Assembly: GCA_018269075.1 (NCBI GenBank) | Contig: JAFDVJ010000011.1 | Location: 37,146 to 101,145, forward strand | Length of the DNA: 64,000 bases | Direction: 5' to 3' | Origin: Acidobacteriota bacterium | Lineage (GTDB): Bacteria > Acidobacteriota > Blastocatellia > Pyrinomonadales > Pyrinomonadaceae | Shown here: piece after piece, positions 1 through 6,498 of the stretch | Numbering within the stretch: the first letter of the stretch is position 1 | How the letters are laid out: the number at the start of each line of letters is the position of its first letter | Translations under genes and position numbers: made by a program | The notes under the pieces: model-generated | The model's database searches: none | Told to the model about the DNA's origin: nothing | What the model saw: the letters and a program-made list of their open reading frames with translations, nothing else

Positions 1-1
1 G

Positions 2-208
<207 letters not shown>

Positions 209-212
209 AAGT

Positions 213-842
213 ATGATACAAAACGAATCACAACCTATTTGGAATAGCTTAGAAGTAGTTAAACTAATTATTGGCGCAATAACCCCAATTGTGGTTGGCA
301 TTTTGGTTTGGAAATTGAATGAAGCCATCAAGAGATTTGAGCATCGTCAATGGCGAAATCAAAAACTTATCGAAAAGCGATTAGAAATCTACGACAAAAT
401 TGCCCCGCAATTAAACGATTTACTTTGTTATTTTACTTATGTTGGATGTTGGAAAGACTTTACTCCTGAGCAAGTTATCAAAATGAAAAGAACTCTTGAT
501 AAAGAAATTTATCTTGCACAACCTTTATTTTCATCCCACTTTTTTACATACAGTATGAATTTTGTAAATTTATGTTATGAGCCTTTTGTTGGATGGGGAA
601 AAGATGCTAAGCTACGCACGAAATTTGAAAGGAGAAAAGAAGCAAATAATAATTGGGATTCATCTTGGGAAGAAATGTTTAGTAAAGACGAAAAGGGCAA
701 AGATGGTAAAGCTAAGGTACCAGATCCCAAATCTGTTAAAGAAGCATATATTAAGATAATGCAGTGTTTTTCAGAAGAAATAGGATTTATAGAATCCAGA
801 ACAAATATAGAGCTTGGTAGTAGTCCAAATAATATCCGGTAA
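213..842 (+). CDS. Membrane-anchored hypothetical protein, AT-rich islet gene
   Basis: A 209-residue protein not recognised from any family. Residues about 15-35 ([19 protein letters not shown]) form one N-terminal transmembrane segment; the rest is a mostly helical, charged soluble region with a lysine-rich stretch near residues 155-170. The gene is strikingly AT-rich compared with its neighbours: in the single row 241-300 I count about 38% G+C, whereas most of the window is clearly GC-rich. It begins four bases after the lepA stop and has no clear ribosome binding site. Base composition and its place between two copies of the lepA 3' end point to acquisition by transfer. A defence or accessory role is possible but nothing in the sequence shows one. 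Confidence 0.75.
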   Translation: MIQNESQPIWNSLEVVKLIIGAITPIVVGILVWKLNEAIKRFEHRQWRNQKLIEKRLEIYDKIAPQLNDLLCYFTYVGCWKDFTPEQVIKMKRTLDKEIYLAQPLFSSHFFTYSMNFVNLCYEPFVGWGKDAKLRTKFERRKEANNNWDSSWEEMFSKDEKGKDGKAKVPDPKSVKEAYIKIMQCFSEEIGFIESRTNIELGSSPNNIR

Positions 843-897
843 AATGATGCGTTTTATGCGAAGATTTGATGAAGATTATTTCAGTTGAGACAAAACT

Positions 898-1125
898 ATG
901 ATCATCGAAAAGGATTTACCGATAAATGTCGATCAGGATATTTTGAGCGGCGTGCCGGTTTTTGAGGGAACGCGCGTGCCGGTCGCGGCGTTGCTCGATA
1001 ATTTGGAAGTCGGCGTTTCCCTCGATGAGTTTTTGGACAATTTTCCGACCGTGCGCCGCGAGCAGGCCGTGCGGGTTTTGGAGTATTTCAAACAATCCCT
1101 CGACGATCTGAAAAAAGCCGCATGA
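898..1125 (+). CDS. DUF433 family antitoxin
   Basis: A 75-residue protein with the DUF433 pattern: INVDQDILSGVPVFEGTRVPV followed by a short winged-helix-like part (LEVGVSLDEFLDNFPTVRREQAVRVL). DUF433 proteins are the usual upstream partners of DUF5615 PIN-like toxins and are thought to bind DNA and neutralise the toxin. The stop overlaps the start of the next gene (ATGA at 1122-1125), which indicates translational coupling, as in most type II toxin-antitoxin pairs. It lies inside the islet bounded by the lepA repeats. Family assignment is firm; the antitoxin role follows from family knowledge and gene order. Confidence 0.88.
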   Translation: MIIEKDLPINVDQDILSGVPVFEGTRVPVAALLDNLEVGVSLDEFLDNFPTVRREQAVRVLEYFKQSLDDLKKAA

Positions 1126-1505
1126 AAATTATCATCGACGAATGCGTCCCGCACATCGTCAAAAAGCGTTTGACCGGGCGCGAAATCAAAACCGTTCAGG
1201 AAATGGGCTGGGCGGGCGTAAAAAACGGCGAGCTTTTAAAACTAGTCGAAGCGGAGTTTGACATCTTTATTACTTCCGACAAAAATTTGCGGTATCAGCA
1301 GAATTTACAGGATCGCCGGATCGCAATCCTGCTTTTGCCGAGCAATCAGGTTCCCGTTATTGAAAATTTGCTTCCGCTGATTGATGAAACGCTGTCGATC
1401 ATCAATCCGAGCGAATTTTTAGAGATCAACGAAAGCCGCGAAAAGTCTTTAAGGATTTTAAGCAAAGACCCGAGCGACGGGGCCGACGAAAAAGACAAAA
1501 CCTGA
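1122..1505 (+). CDS. DUF5615 PIN-like toxin
   Basis: A 127-residue protein beginning MKIIIDECVPHIVKKRL, with an acidic residue early (IIDE) and a second acidic motif near residue 51 (FITSDKNLRYQ). This is the DUF5615/Mut7-C PIN-like arrangement. PIN-like proteins are predicted metal-dependent RNases; in this family they pair with DUF433. The last 25 residues or so are hydrophilic and may be extended by the sequence at the islet boundary, since the stop (TGA 1503-1505) falls just before the second lepA 3' copy. RNase activity is inferred from the family only. Confidence 0.85.
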   Translation: MKIIIDECVPHIVKKRLTGREIKTVQEMGWAGVKNGELLKLVEAEFDIFITSDKNLRYQQNLQDRRIAILLLPSNQVPVIENLLPLIDETLSIINPSEFLEINESREKSLRILSKDPSDGADEKDKT

Positions 1506-1506
1506 T

Positions 1507-1575
1507 AAAGCCGGCCGCATCGAAATCCCGCAGGACGCGTTTCTGGCCGTCCTCAAGGTCAGCGAAAGCAAATGA
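1507..1575 (+). pseudogene. Second copy of the lepA 3' end (displaced remnant)
   Basis: Read in frame, this segment encodes [18 protein letters not shown] and so on to a TGA stop, nearly the same as the lepA C-terminus ([18 protein letters not shown]). Two base differences separate 1507-1573 from 140-206. No start or upstream lepA sequence precedes it, so it is a remnant, not a gene. A GATTTCG array and a terminator (1716-1748) follow it, which fits this being the original chromosomal end of lepA and the copy at 140-206 having arrived with the islet. Confidence 0.75.
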
Positions 1576-1578
1576 ATC

Positions 1579-1613
1579 GATTTCGGATTTCGGATTTCGG
1601 ATTTCGGATTTTT
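1579..1613. repeat. GATTTCG heptamer array
   Basis: About four to five tandem copies of the 7-bp unit GATTTCG begin four bases after the TGA of the lepA remnant. The same unit recurs at 2372, 9279 (complement), 23875, 48588 (complement) and, inside a gene, 61704. Sequence seen directly; function unknown. Confidence 0.9.
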
Positions 1614-1715
1614 TCGGGTGCGGGAAGCCGTTGTTTCCGGGGTGTATAATAAAGAGACGGGAGTTTGGCGGTCTTTCGTTCGAATTTGCAGGCTGACGCC
1701 GTCATCATAAATCGA

Positions 1716-1748
1716 AGCCCGGCGCATTTTCCGCGGCCGGGCTTTTTT
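1716..1748 (+). terminator. Rho-independent terminator
   Basis: The stem AGCCCGGC (1716-1723) pairs with GCCGGGCT (1736-1743) and runs into a T tract (1743-1748). It lies downstream of the displaced lepA end and would close that transcript. The rest of 1576-1872 holds only the heptamer array and no gene that can be supported. Confidence 0.8.
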
Positions 1749-1872
1749 CTGTTTTTGCGCCCGTCGAAATCCGGGTGATCGTTCATCCGCCGATTCGAAT
1801 AAAAGCGGCGACGGAATTTTTCGGGCAAATCTTGCCGCGTTCCCGCATCAAACGGTAAAATTTCTGACGGCG

Positions 1873-2373
1873 ATGTTTTTCGAAACTAATATCAAAGATC
1901 CCGATAAACGCGCGGCGGTCGCGCTTTTCAACGAGGCTTACGAAGCGCAGCAGGCCGCCGATTACGACCGCGCGATCCGGCTTTACAAGAAATCGATCGA
2001 GATTTTTCCGACCGCCGAAGCCTATACGTTTCTTGGCTGGACCTACAGTTTTCAGGGAAATTACGACCTCGCGATCGCCGAATGTCTGGCGGCGATCGCC
2101 GTCGACGCGACGTTCGGAAATCCCTACAACGACATCGGCAGCTATCTGATCGCGAAGGGCAATTATTACGACTGCGTGCGCTGGTTCAAGCTGGCGATTC
2201 AGGCCGTCAGATACGACGCCCGCGCCTACCCGCATTTCAATCTCGCCCACGTCTACGAAAAACGCGGCCGTCTTCTCGACGCCGCCGCGCATTACGGCCT
2301 CGCGCTCCGCGAACAACCCAATTACGAACAGGCCTACAAGGCTTTGCGCCGCGTGCAGAGCAAAACAAGCTGA
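1873..2373 (+). CDS. Tetratricopeptide repeat protein
   Basis: A 166-residue protein built of about four TPR units: residues 17-45 (ALFNEAYEAQQAADYDRAI), 50-80 (AYTFLGWTYSFQGNYDLAI), 85-115 (PYNDIGSYLIAKGNYYDCV) and 120-152 (HFNLAHVYEKRGRLLDAA). TPRs form helical scaffolds for protein contacts; the partner is unknown. There is no signal peptide, so it is probably cytoplasmic. No clear ribosome binding site precedes the ATG. The stop codon TGA (2371-2373) runs directly into a GATTTCG array whose first unit supplies the last two bases of the stop. It converges on the acyltransferase that follows. Confidence 0.88.
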   Translation: MFFETNIKDPDKRAAVALFNEAYEAQQAADYDRAIRLYKKSIEIFPTAEAYTFLGWTYSFQGNYDLAIAECLAAIAVDATFGNPYNDIGSYLIAKGNYYDCVRWFKLAIQAVRYDARAYPHFNLAHVYEKRGRLLDAAAHYGLALREQPNYEQAYKALRRVQSKTS

Positions 2374-2492
2374 TTTCGGATTTCGGATTTCGGATTGGTT
2401 TTGAGCTTTGGTCGCTTTGGGCTTTGATTTTTGTCGGGAAAACGAAGATCGAAGACCAAAGACCAAAGATCAAAGACCAAAGGCCGAAAATC
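2372..2492. repeat. Heptamer array with facing arms between convergent genes
   Basis: 2372-2398 is GATTTCG repeated three times. 2403-2432 (GAGCTTTGGTCGCTTTGGGC and on) and 2443-2482 (GAYCAAA units) face each other as inverted arms able to form a long imperfect hairpin. The block fills nearly the whole gap between two convergent genes, and it supplies bases of the stop codon on both sides: TGA at 2371-2373 (plus) and TGA at 2493-2491 (minus). It may act as a bidirectional terminator. Confidence 0.85.
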
Positions 2493-3630
2493 ATTGAAAT
2501 CGGCTTTTCAGCCGTAAAAAGGGGATTTCGAGCAGGTAGTACGAGGCGGCGGTAATGGTGAAGGTGATGGCGAGCGCGGCGGCCATCTTGACGGCGGGCG
2601 AGAGGTCGAAGTTGTGGACGAACGAGATCGCGAAGCTGTGCCAGAGATAGATGCCGTAGGAGGTTTTGCCGATCCAGACCATCGGGCGCGTTTCGAGAAA
2701 ACGGCTGAACGGATCGCCTTTTCGCGTCGCGAGGCGCATCACGACGACGCCCACGGCGAGCGCGAAAACGGTGAAGCCGCCGAGATATAAAGACGGCGAG
2801 TAGAACGAATCGCTGAGATTGAAGAGGATGAAGACGACGACGAAGACGGCGGCGAGCGCGGCGAGATCGAAACCGCGCGAGGCAAGCATTTTTTTCGGCA
2901 GAAACCGCCACGAGACGAGCATACTGACCAGACAGCCGACGAGCAGCGCGTCCATCCGCGCGTCGAATGCGTTGTAGAGAAAATCGAACGACATCGTGCC
3001 GTTCCACCGAAACGCGCGAAACCACGCCGTCAAACCGATCAGTCCGGCGACCGCGACGACGATCTGCGCCCGTTTCAGACGGCGCAGCAGCAGAAAGAGA
3101 AATCCGGCCCAGAACAGATAAAACTGCTCCTCGATCGCGAGCGACCACGTATGGCTCAAAAGCCCGGTGATGCCCGAGCCGTTGAGCGCGCGCTGCCAGT
3201 TGGTCAGATAGGCGAACGCGTAGAGAAAATTATGGTTCGCGTAGAGAATTTCGGATTCGGCGGCCGTAAAGAGCACGCCGCCGAGCAGAAACAGCACCGC
3301 GAGATGGAGCCAGTAGGCCGGCATCAGCCGCAGAAAGCGCCGGACGTAGAAGTTTTTGAAGCTGATCGAGCCCGTCCGGTCGAACTCCTGCAAAAGGATC
3401 GACGTGATCAGAAAGCCGCTGAGCACGAAGAACACGTCGACGCCGAGGAAACCGCCGTTGAGATACGGCTGCAGTCCGGGCAGAATATGGATCGCGTGAA
3501 AGAAGACGACGAGCAGCACGGCGACGGCGCGCATCCCGTCGAGCGACGGAATATGCCGGAAACGGACCGCCGCGTCGGCGCGCGGCGCGGCCTCGACGGC
3601 GGACGGATCGTATTCGACGGCTTCGCTCAT
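2491..3630 (-). CDS. Acyltransferase 3 (OafA/YrhL-like) membrane protein
   Basis: A 379-residue integral membrane protein with the acyltransferase-3 opening FRHIPSLDGMRAVAVLLVVF, including the conserved histidine soon after (FFHAIH), then about ten hydrophobic segments. The SHTWSLAIEEQFYLFW motif near residue 165 is a hallmark of the family. Members transfer acetyl or other acyl groups to sugars of O-antigen, exopolysaccharide or peptidoglycan at the inner membrane. The substrate cannot be told from sequence, although exopolysaccharide genes exist at 51-55 kb. Length is normal for the family without the SGNH extension. The C-terminal stop lies in the repeat block shared with the convergent TPR gene. 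Confidence 0.92.
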   Translation of the reverse strand: MSEAVEYDPSAVEAAPRADAAVRFRHIPSLDGMRAVAVLLVVFFHAIHILPGLQPYLNGGFLGVDVFFVLSGFLITSILLQEFDRTGSISFKNFYVRRFLRLMPAYWLHLAVLFLLGGVLFTAAESEILYANHNFLYAFAYLTNWQRALNGSGITGLLSHTWSLAIEEQFYLFWAGFLFLLLRRLKRAQIVVAVAGLIGLTAWFRAFRWNGTMSFDFLYNAFDARMDALLVGCLVSMLVSWRFLPKKMLASRGFDLAALAAVFVVVFILFNLSDSFYSPSLYLGGFTVFALAVGVVVMRLATRKGDPFSRFLETRPMVWIGKTSYGIYLWHSFAISFVHNFDLSPAVKMAAALAITFTITAASYYLLEIPFLRLKSRFQ

Positions 3631-3832
3631 AATTTATCGAAAGTTGACGGATGAAGCGGGAACGGGGCCGGCGCGCAAGTCGCGGGAAAAGCGCCGTCAA
3701 TCAAGATTACCATAAAAGCGTCAACGAGATAAAGAATTATCGGCAGCGCATTGCAGCGCCGGCATCTCGGCCGGCGCTCCCGGTTCGCTTCGCGTTTTGC
3801 TTTTTTTTGAATCCCGCGCGGGCGAAATCCCG

Positions 3833-3838
3833 TATAAT
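3833..3838 (+). promoter_or_regulatory. -10 box for the esterase gene, near-leaderless
   Basis: A perfect TATAAT ends 12 bases before the ATG at 3851, so a transcript would carry only about six leader bases. The -35 region is weak (TTGAAT at 3807-3812 with 20-bp spacing). No Shine-Dalgarno sequence is seen. Confidence 0.55.
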
Positions 3839-3850
3839 AAAACCGAAATT

Positions 3851-5377
3851 ATGAAAAACAAGCCTATCTTCGTTCTCCGCTCGCTCGTCGTTTTTTCTCT
3901 GCTGCTGCTCGGCGCCGTTTGCGCCGTGCCGGCGCAGGGCGTGCGTTTTCGCGTCAAAATCGACCCGGCGCTCGTCAAAGAACCGGTTTCGGGACGGCTG
4001 CTGATCTTTATGACGAACAGCCAGAAGCCGCTCGACGCGATCGAGCCGGATTTCACGAATCCGAACGCGGTCTATATTTCGGGCACGGAAATTCGCAATC
4101 TCGCGGCCGACCGGCCGGTCGAGATCGACGCCGACGCGCTCTCGTTCCCGCAGAAATTTTCGGCCGCCGCGCCCGGCGAATATCAGCTGATGGCGCTGCT
4201 CGACCGCGATCATTCCTACACCTACGACGGCGCGGGCGCGGGCGATCTTTACAGCAAGGTCGCGAAAGTCGCGATGCCGGCCGCCACGACGGAAATCGTT
4301 CTGACCGGGCAAATTCCGACCCGCGGGGTCAATCCGGTAAAAAACGTCGAGGTCGTCGAATACGAGAGCCCGACGCTGTCGGCCTTCTGGGGACGGCCGA
4401 TCCGGATGGAGGCGAGCGTCGTCCTGCCGCCGGATTACGACGAATCGAAATCGGCGAAATATCCGACCGTCTACAGCATTCACGGCTACGGCGGCGATCA
4501 TCTGAAGGCTTTGCGCGGCGCGGCCGATCTGCAAAAACAGATGGCCGAGAAAAAGCGGCCCGAAATGATTTACGTGTATCTGAACGCGCACTGCCCGCTC
4601 GGTCATCACGTTTTCGCCGATTCGGCCAACAACGGCCCGTGGGGCACGGCGCTCGTCAACGATTTCATCCCGTATCTCGAAAAGCGGTTCAGGATGGACG
4701 CGCGGCCGTCGGGACGCTTTCTGACCGGCCATTCGTCGGGCGGCTGGTCGTCGCTCTGGGTGATGATCTCGCACCCGGACTTTTTCGGCGGAACGTGGTC
4801 GACCTCGCCCGATCCGGTCGATTTTCGGTCGTTTACCGGTCCCGACCTGACGAAATACCCGCCGCAAAACGCCTATTTCGGCGACGACAAAAAGGATTAC
4901 AACCTCGTCCGCTTTAACGGGATGCCGGTTATGTCGGTTCGCCAGTACGCGCAGCAGGAAGCGGTCTTAGGCTATTACGGCGGCCAGTTTTCGTCGTTCG
5001 AAGCGGTCTTTTCGCCGAAGGGCGACGACGGCCAGCCGATGCGGATCTTCGACCGCGAAACCGGCGTCATCGACCAGGCGGTCGCCAAATCGTGGGAGAA
5101 GTACGACATCTCGCGGCTTTTGCGCGAAAACTGGGCGACGCTCGGGCCGAAGCTCAAAGGCAAGCTCCACATCTGGGTCGGGACGGCCGACACCTTCCAT
5201 CTCGACGAAGCCGTCCGGCTGCTCGACGCCGAGCTCAAAAAACTCGGCAGCGACGCGAAGATCGAATATCTCGAAGGCCGCTCGCATTTCGATATGTACA
5301 AGGACGGTCTCGGCGACCGGATCGCCGCGGAAATGTACGCCGTCGCGCGGCCGGCGTCGAAAGCGGCGAAAAAATAG
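3851..5377 (+). CDS. Secreted esterase, alpha/beta hydrolase (esterase D-like)
   Basis: A 508-residue protein. The ATG at 3851 was chosen because it opens a good Sec signal peptide (MKNKPIFVLRSLVVFSLLLL, cleavage near AVPAQG); an in-frame ATG 18 codons earlier would spoil it. An N-terminal beta domain of about 150 residues precedes the esterase-D type hydrolase domain. That domain shows an oxyanion region (HGYGGD), the nucleophile elbow GHSSGGW, an acid candidate in GTADTFHLDE and a histidine in RSHFDMYK. Relatives include feruloyl, acetylxylan and enterochelin esterases. Lying beside the xylan locus, removal of acetyl or feruloyl groups from hemicellulose is plausible but not shown. Confidence 0.82.
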   Translation: MKNKPIFVLRSLVVFSLLLLGAVCAVPAQGVRFRVKIDPALVKEPVSGRLLIFMTNSQKPLDAIEPDFTNPNAVYISGTEIRNLAADRPVEIDADALSFPQKFSAAAPGEYQLMALLDRDHSYTYDGAGAGDLYSKVAKVAMPAATTEIVLTGQIPTRGVNPVKNVEVVEYESPTLSAFWGRPIRMEASVVLPPDYDESKSAKYPTVYSIHGYGGDHLKALRGAADLQKQMAEKKRPEMIYVYLNAHCPLGHHVFADSANNGPWGTALVNDFIPYLEKRFRMDARPSGRFLTGHSSGGWSSLWVMISHPDFFGGTWSTSPDPVDFRSFTGPDLTKYPPQNAYFGDDKKDYNLVRFNGMPVMSVRQYAQQEAVLGYYGGQFSSFEAVFSPKGDDGQPMRIFDRETGVIDQAVAKSWEKYDISRLLRENWATLGPKLKGKLHIWVGTADTFHLDEAVRLLDAELKKLGSDAKIEYLEGRSHFDMYKDGLGDRIAAEMYAVARPASKAAKK

Positions 5378-5388
5378 GGATATTTCGT

Positions 5389-5494
5389 AAAACTCCGCGC
5401 CTCTGCGCTTCTGCCGGAAAACTCAGATTTCGCTTTGTAATTCTTCAAAGCGAGTCTCGGCGTTTCCCGCAAAGCCGCAGAGGCGCGGAGTTTT
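5389..5494. repeat. Inverted-repeat intergenic element, probable terminator
   Basis: Perfect 19-bp arms (AAAACTCCGCGCCTCTGCG at 5389-5407 and its complement at 5476-5494) enclose a smaller hairpin (CGCTTTG / CAAAGCG). A T tract follows the right arm (5490-5496), so the element can terminate the upstream esterase transcript. Words of the type CTCCGCGCCTCTGCG recur between genes in many bacterial genomes. Confidence 0.75.
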
Positions 5495-5528
5495 TTAATT
5501 AGCGGGAATTTGTGAGAAAATCCAGGGG

Positions 5529-6398
5529 ATGGAAAGAGAAAATCTGACACGGTTTGCCTGGCTCTCGATCGCGACGGCGGTCGTCACGATCGCGCTCAAG
5601 GCGATCGCGTATTTTTTCACCGGCTCGGTCGGCCTGCTTTCCGACGCGCTCGAATCGCTGATCAATCTCGCGGCCGCGATCGTCGCGCTTTTCACGCTGA
5701 AAATCGCCGCCCAGCCGGCCGACGAGGAACACGCCTTCGGCCACGACAAGGCCGAGTATTTTTCGAGCGGGATCGAGGGCACGCTGATCTTCATCGCCTC
5801 GCTGAGCATCGCCTACACGGCGGTTCAAAGACTGCTCGCGCCGCAGCCTTTAGAGCAGCTCGGCATCGGTCTGGTGGTTTCGGGCGCGGCGACGGTCGTC
5901 AATTTCGCGGTCGCCGGAATCCTCATCAAAACCGGCAAAAAACATCATTCGCTCGTCCTCGAGGCCGACGGACATCACCTGATGACCGACGTCTGGACGT
6001 CGGTCGGCGTGATCGTCGGCGTCGGGCTGGTCAGCCTGACCGGCTGGCTGCGGCTCGATCCGGTGATCGCGATTCTCGTCGCGATCAACATTCTCTGGAC
6101 CGGATTCAGCCTGATCAAACGGTCGGTGCTCGGCTTGATGGACACGGTCGTCGAGCCGGAAATGCAGGCGGCGGCCGAGGAAATCCTCAAGACCTACGCG
6201 GCCCGCGAGGGCATCACCTACGAAAATTTCCGCTCGCGGCAGGCGGGCACGAAAAAATTCTTTTACGTCGACATTCAATTCCCGAACGACTGGTCGATCG
6301 AGCGCGTCCACACGATCGCCGACCGGATCGAGCGCGAAATCGCCGAAAAAATCCCCTACGCGACCGTCTTTTCGCATCTCGAACCGTTCGAAAAATGA
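5529..6398 (+). CDS. Cation diffusion facilitator (CDF) transporter
   Basis: A 289-residue protein with six predicted membrane spans in residues 1-205 and a cytoplasmic ferredoxin-like domain after that. CDF motifs are clear: GLLSDALESLINLAA in helix 2, FGHDKAEYFSSGIEG in the loop before helix 3, and DGHHLMTDVWTS in helix 5 with the metal-binding H and D. CDF proteins export Zn, Co, Mn or Fe in exchange for protons at the inner membrane. The C-terminal histidines typical of some subgroups are few (FSHLEPF), so the metal cannot be named. The start is preceded by AGGGG almost touching the ATG. It converges on the GH3 gene. Confidence 0.93.
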   Translation: MERENLTRFAWLSIATAVVTIALKAIAYFFTGSVGLLSDALESLINLAAAIVALFTLKIAAQPADEEHAFGHDKAEYFSSGIEGTLIFIASLSIAYTAVQRLLAPQPLEQLGIGLVVSGAATVVNFAVAGILIKTGKKHHSLVLEADGHHLMTDVWTSVGVIVGVGLVSLTGWLRLDPVIAILVAINILWTGFSLIKRSVLGLMDTVVEPEMQAAAEEILKTYAAREGITYENFRSRQAGTKKFFYVDIQFPNDWSIERVHTIADRIEREIAEKIPYATVFSHLEPFEK

Positions 6399-6406
6399 AC
6401 CGACGG

Positions 6407-6496
6407 GTTTAGAGTTCCGCCTTCAGGCGGCTTAACCTTCGCCGTTGAAATTGTTCGACCGCGAACTTTAAGCCGCCTGAAGGCGGAACTCTAAAC
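6407..6496. repeat. 28-bp perfect inverted repeat between convergent genes
   Basis: The arm at 6407-6434 (GTTTAGAGTTCCGCCTTCAG and on) is the exact complement of 6469-6496. Each arm itself contains the small palindrome CCGCCTTCAGGCGG. The element fills the gap between the convergent CDF and GH3 genes and could act as a bidirectional terminator. A related word, GAGTTCCGTCTTCAGACGG, follows the DigH-like gene at 36698. Confidence 0.85.
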
Positions 6497-6498
6497 TT

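Noticed and set aside
1640-1748. Possible small RNA between a TATAAT and the terminator
   Set aside because: TATAAT at 1645-1650 has no acceptable -35 at 15-19 bp, and no conserved structure was recognised; the terminator is better explained as the end of the lepA transcript.
5476-5528. AGGGG at 5524-5528 as a normal ribosome binding site of the CDF gene
   Set aside because: It touches the ATG with no spacing, so it cannot work as a standard Shine-Dalgarno sequence for that start; it was not listed as a feature.
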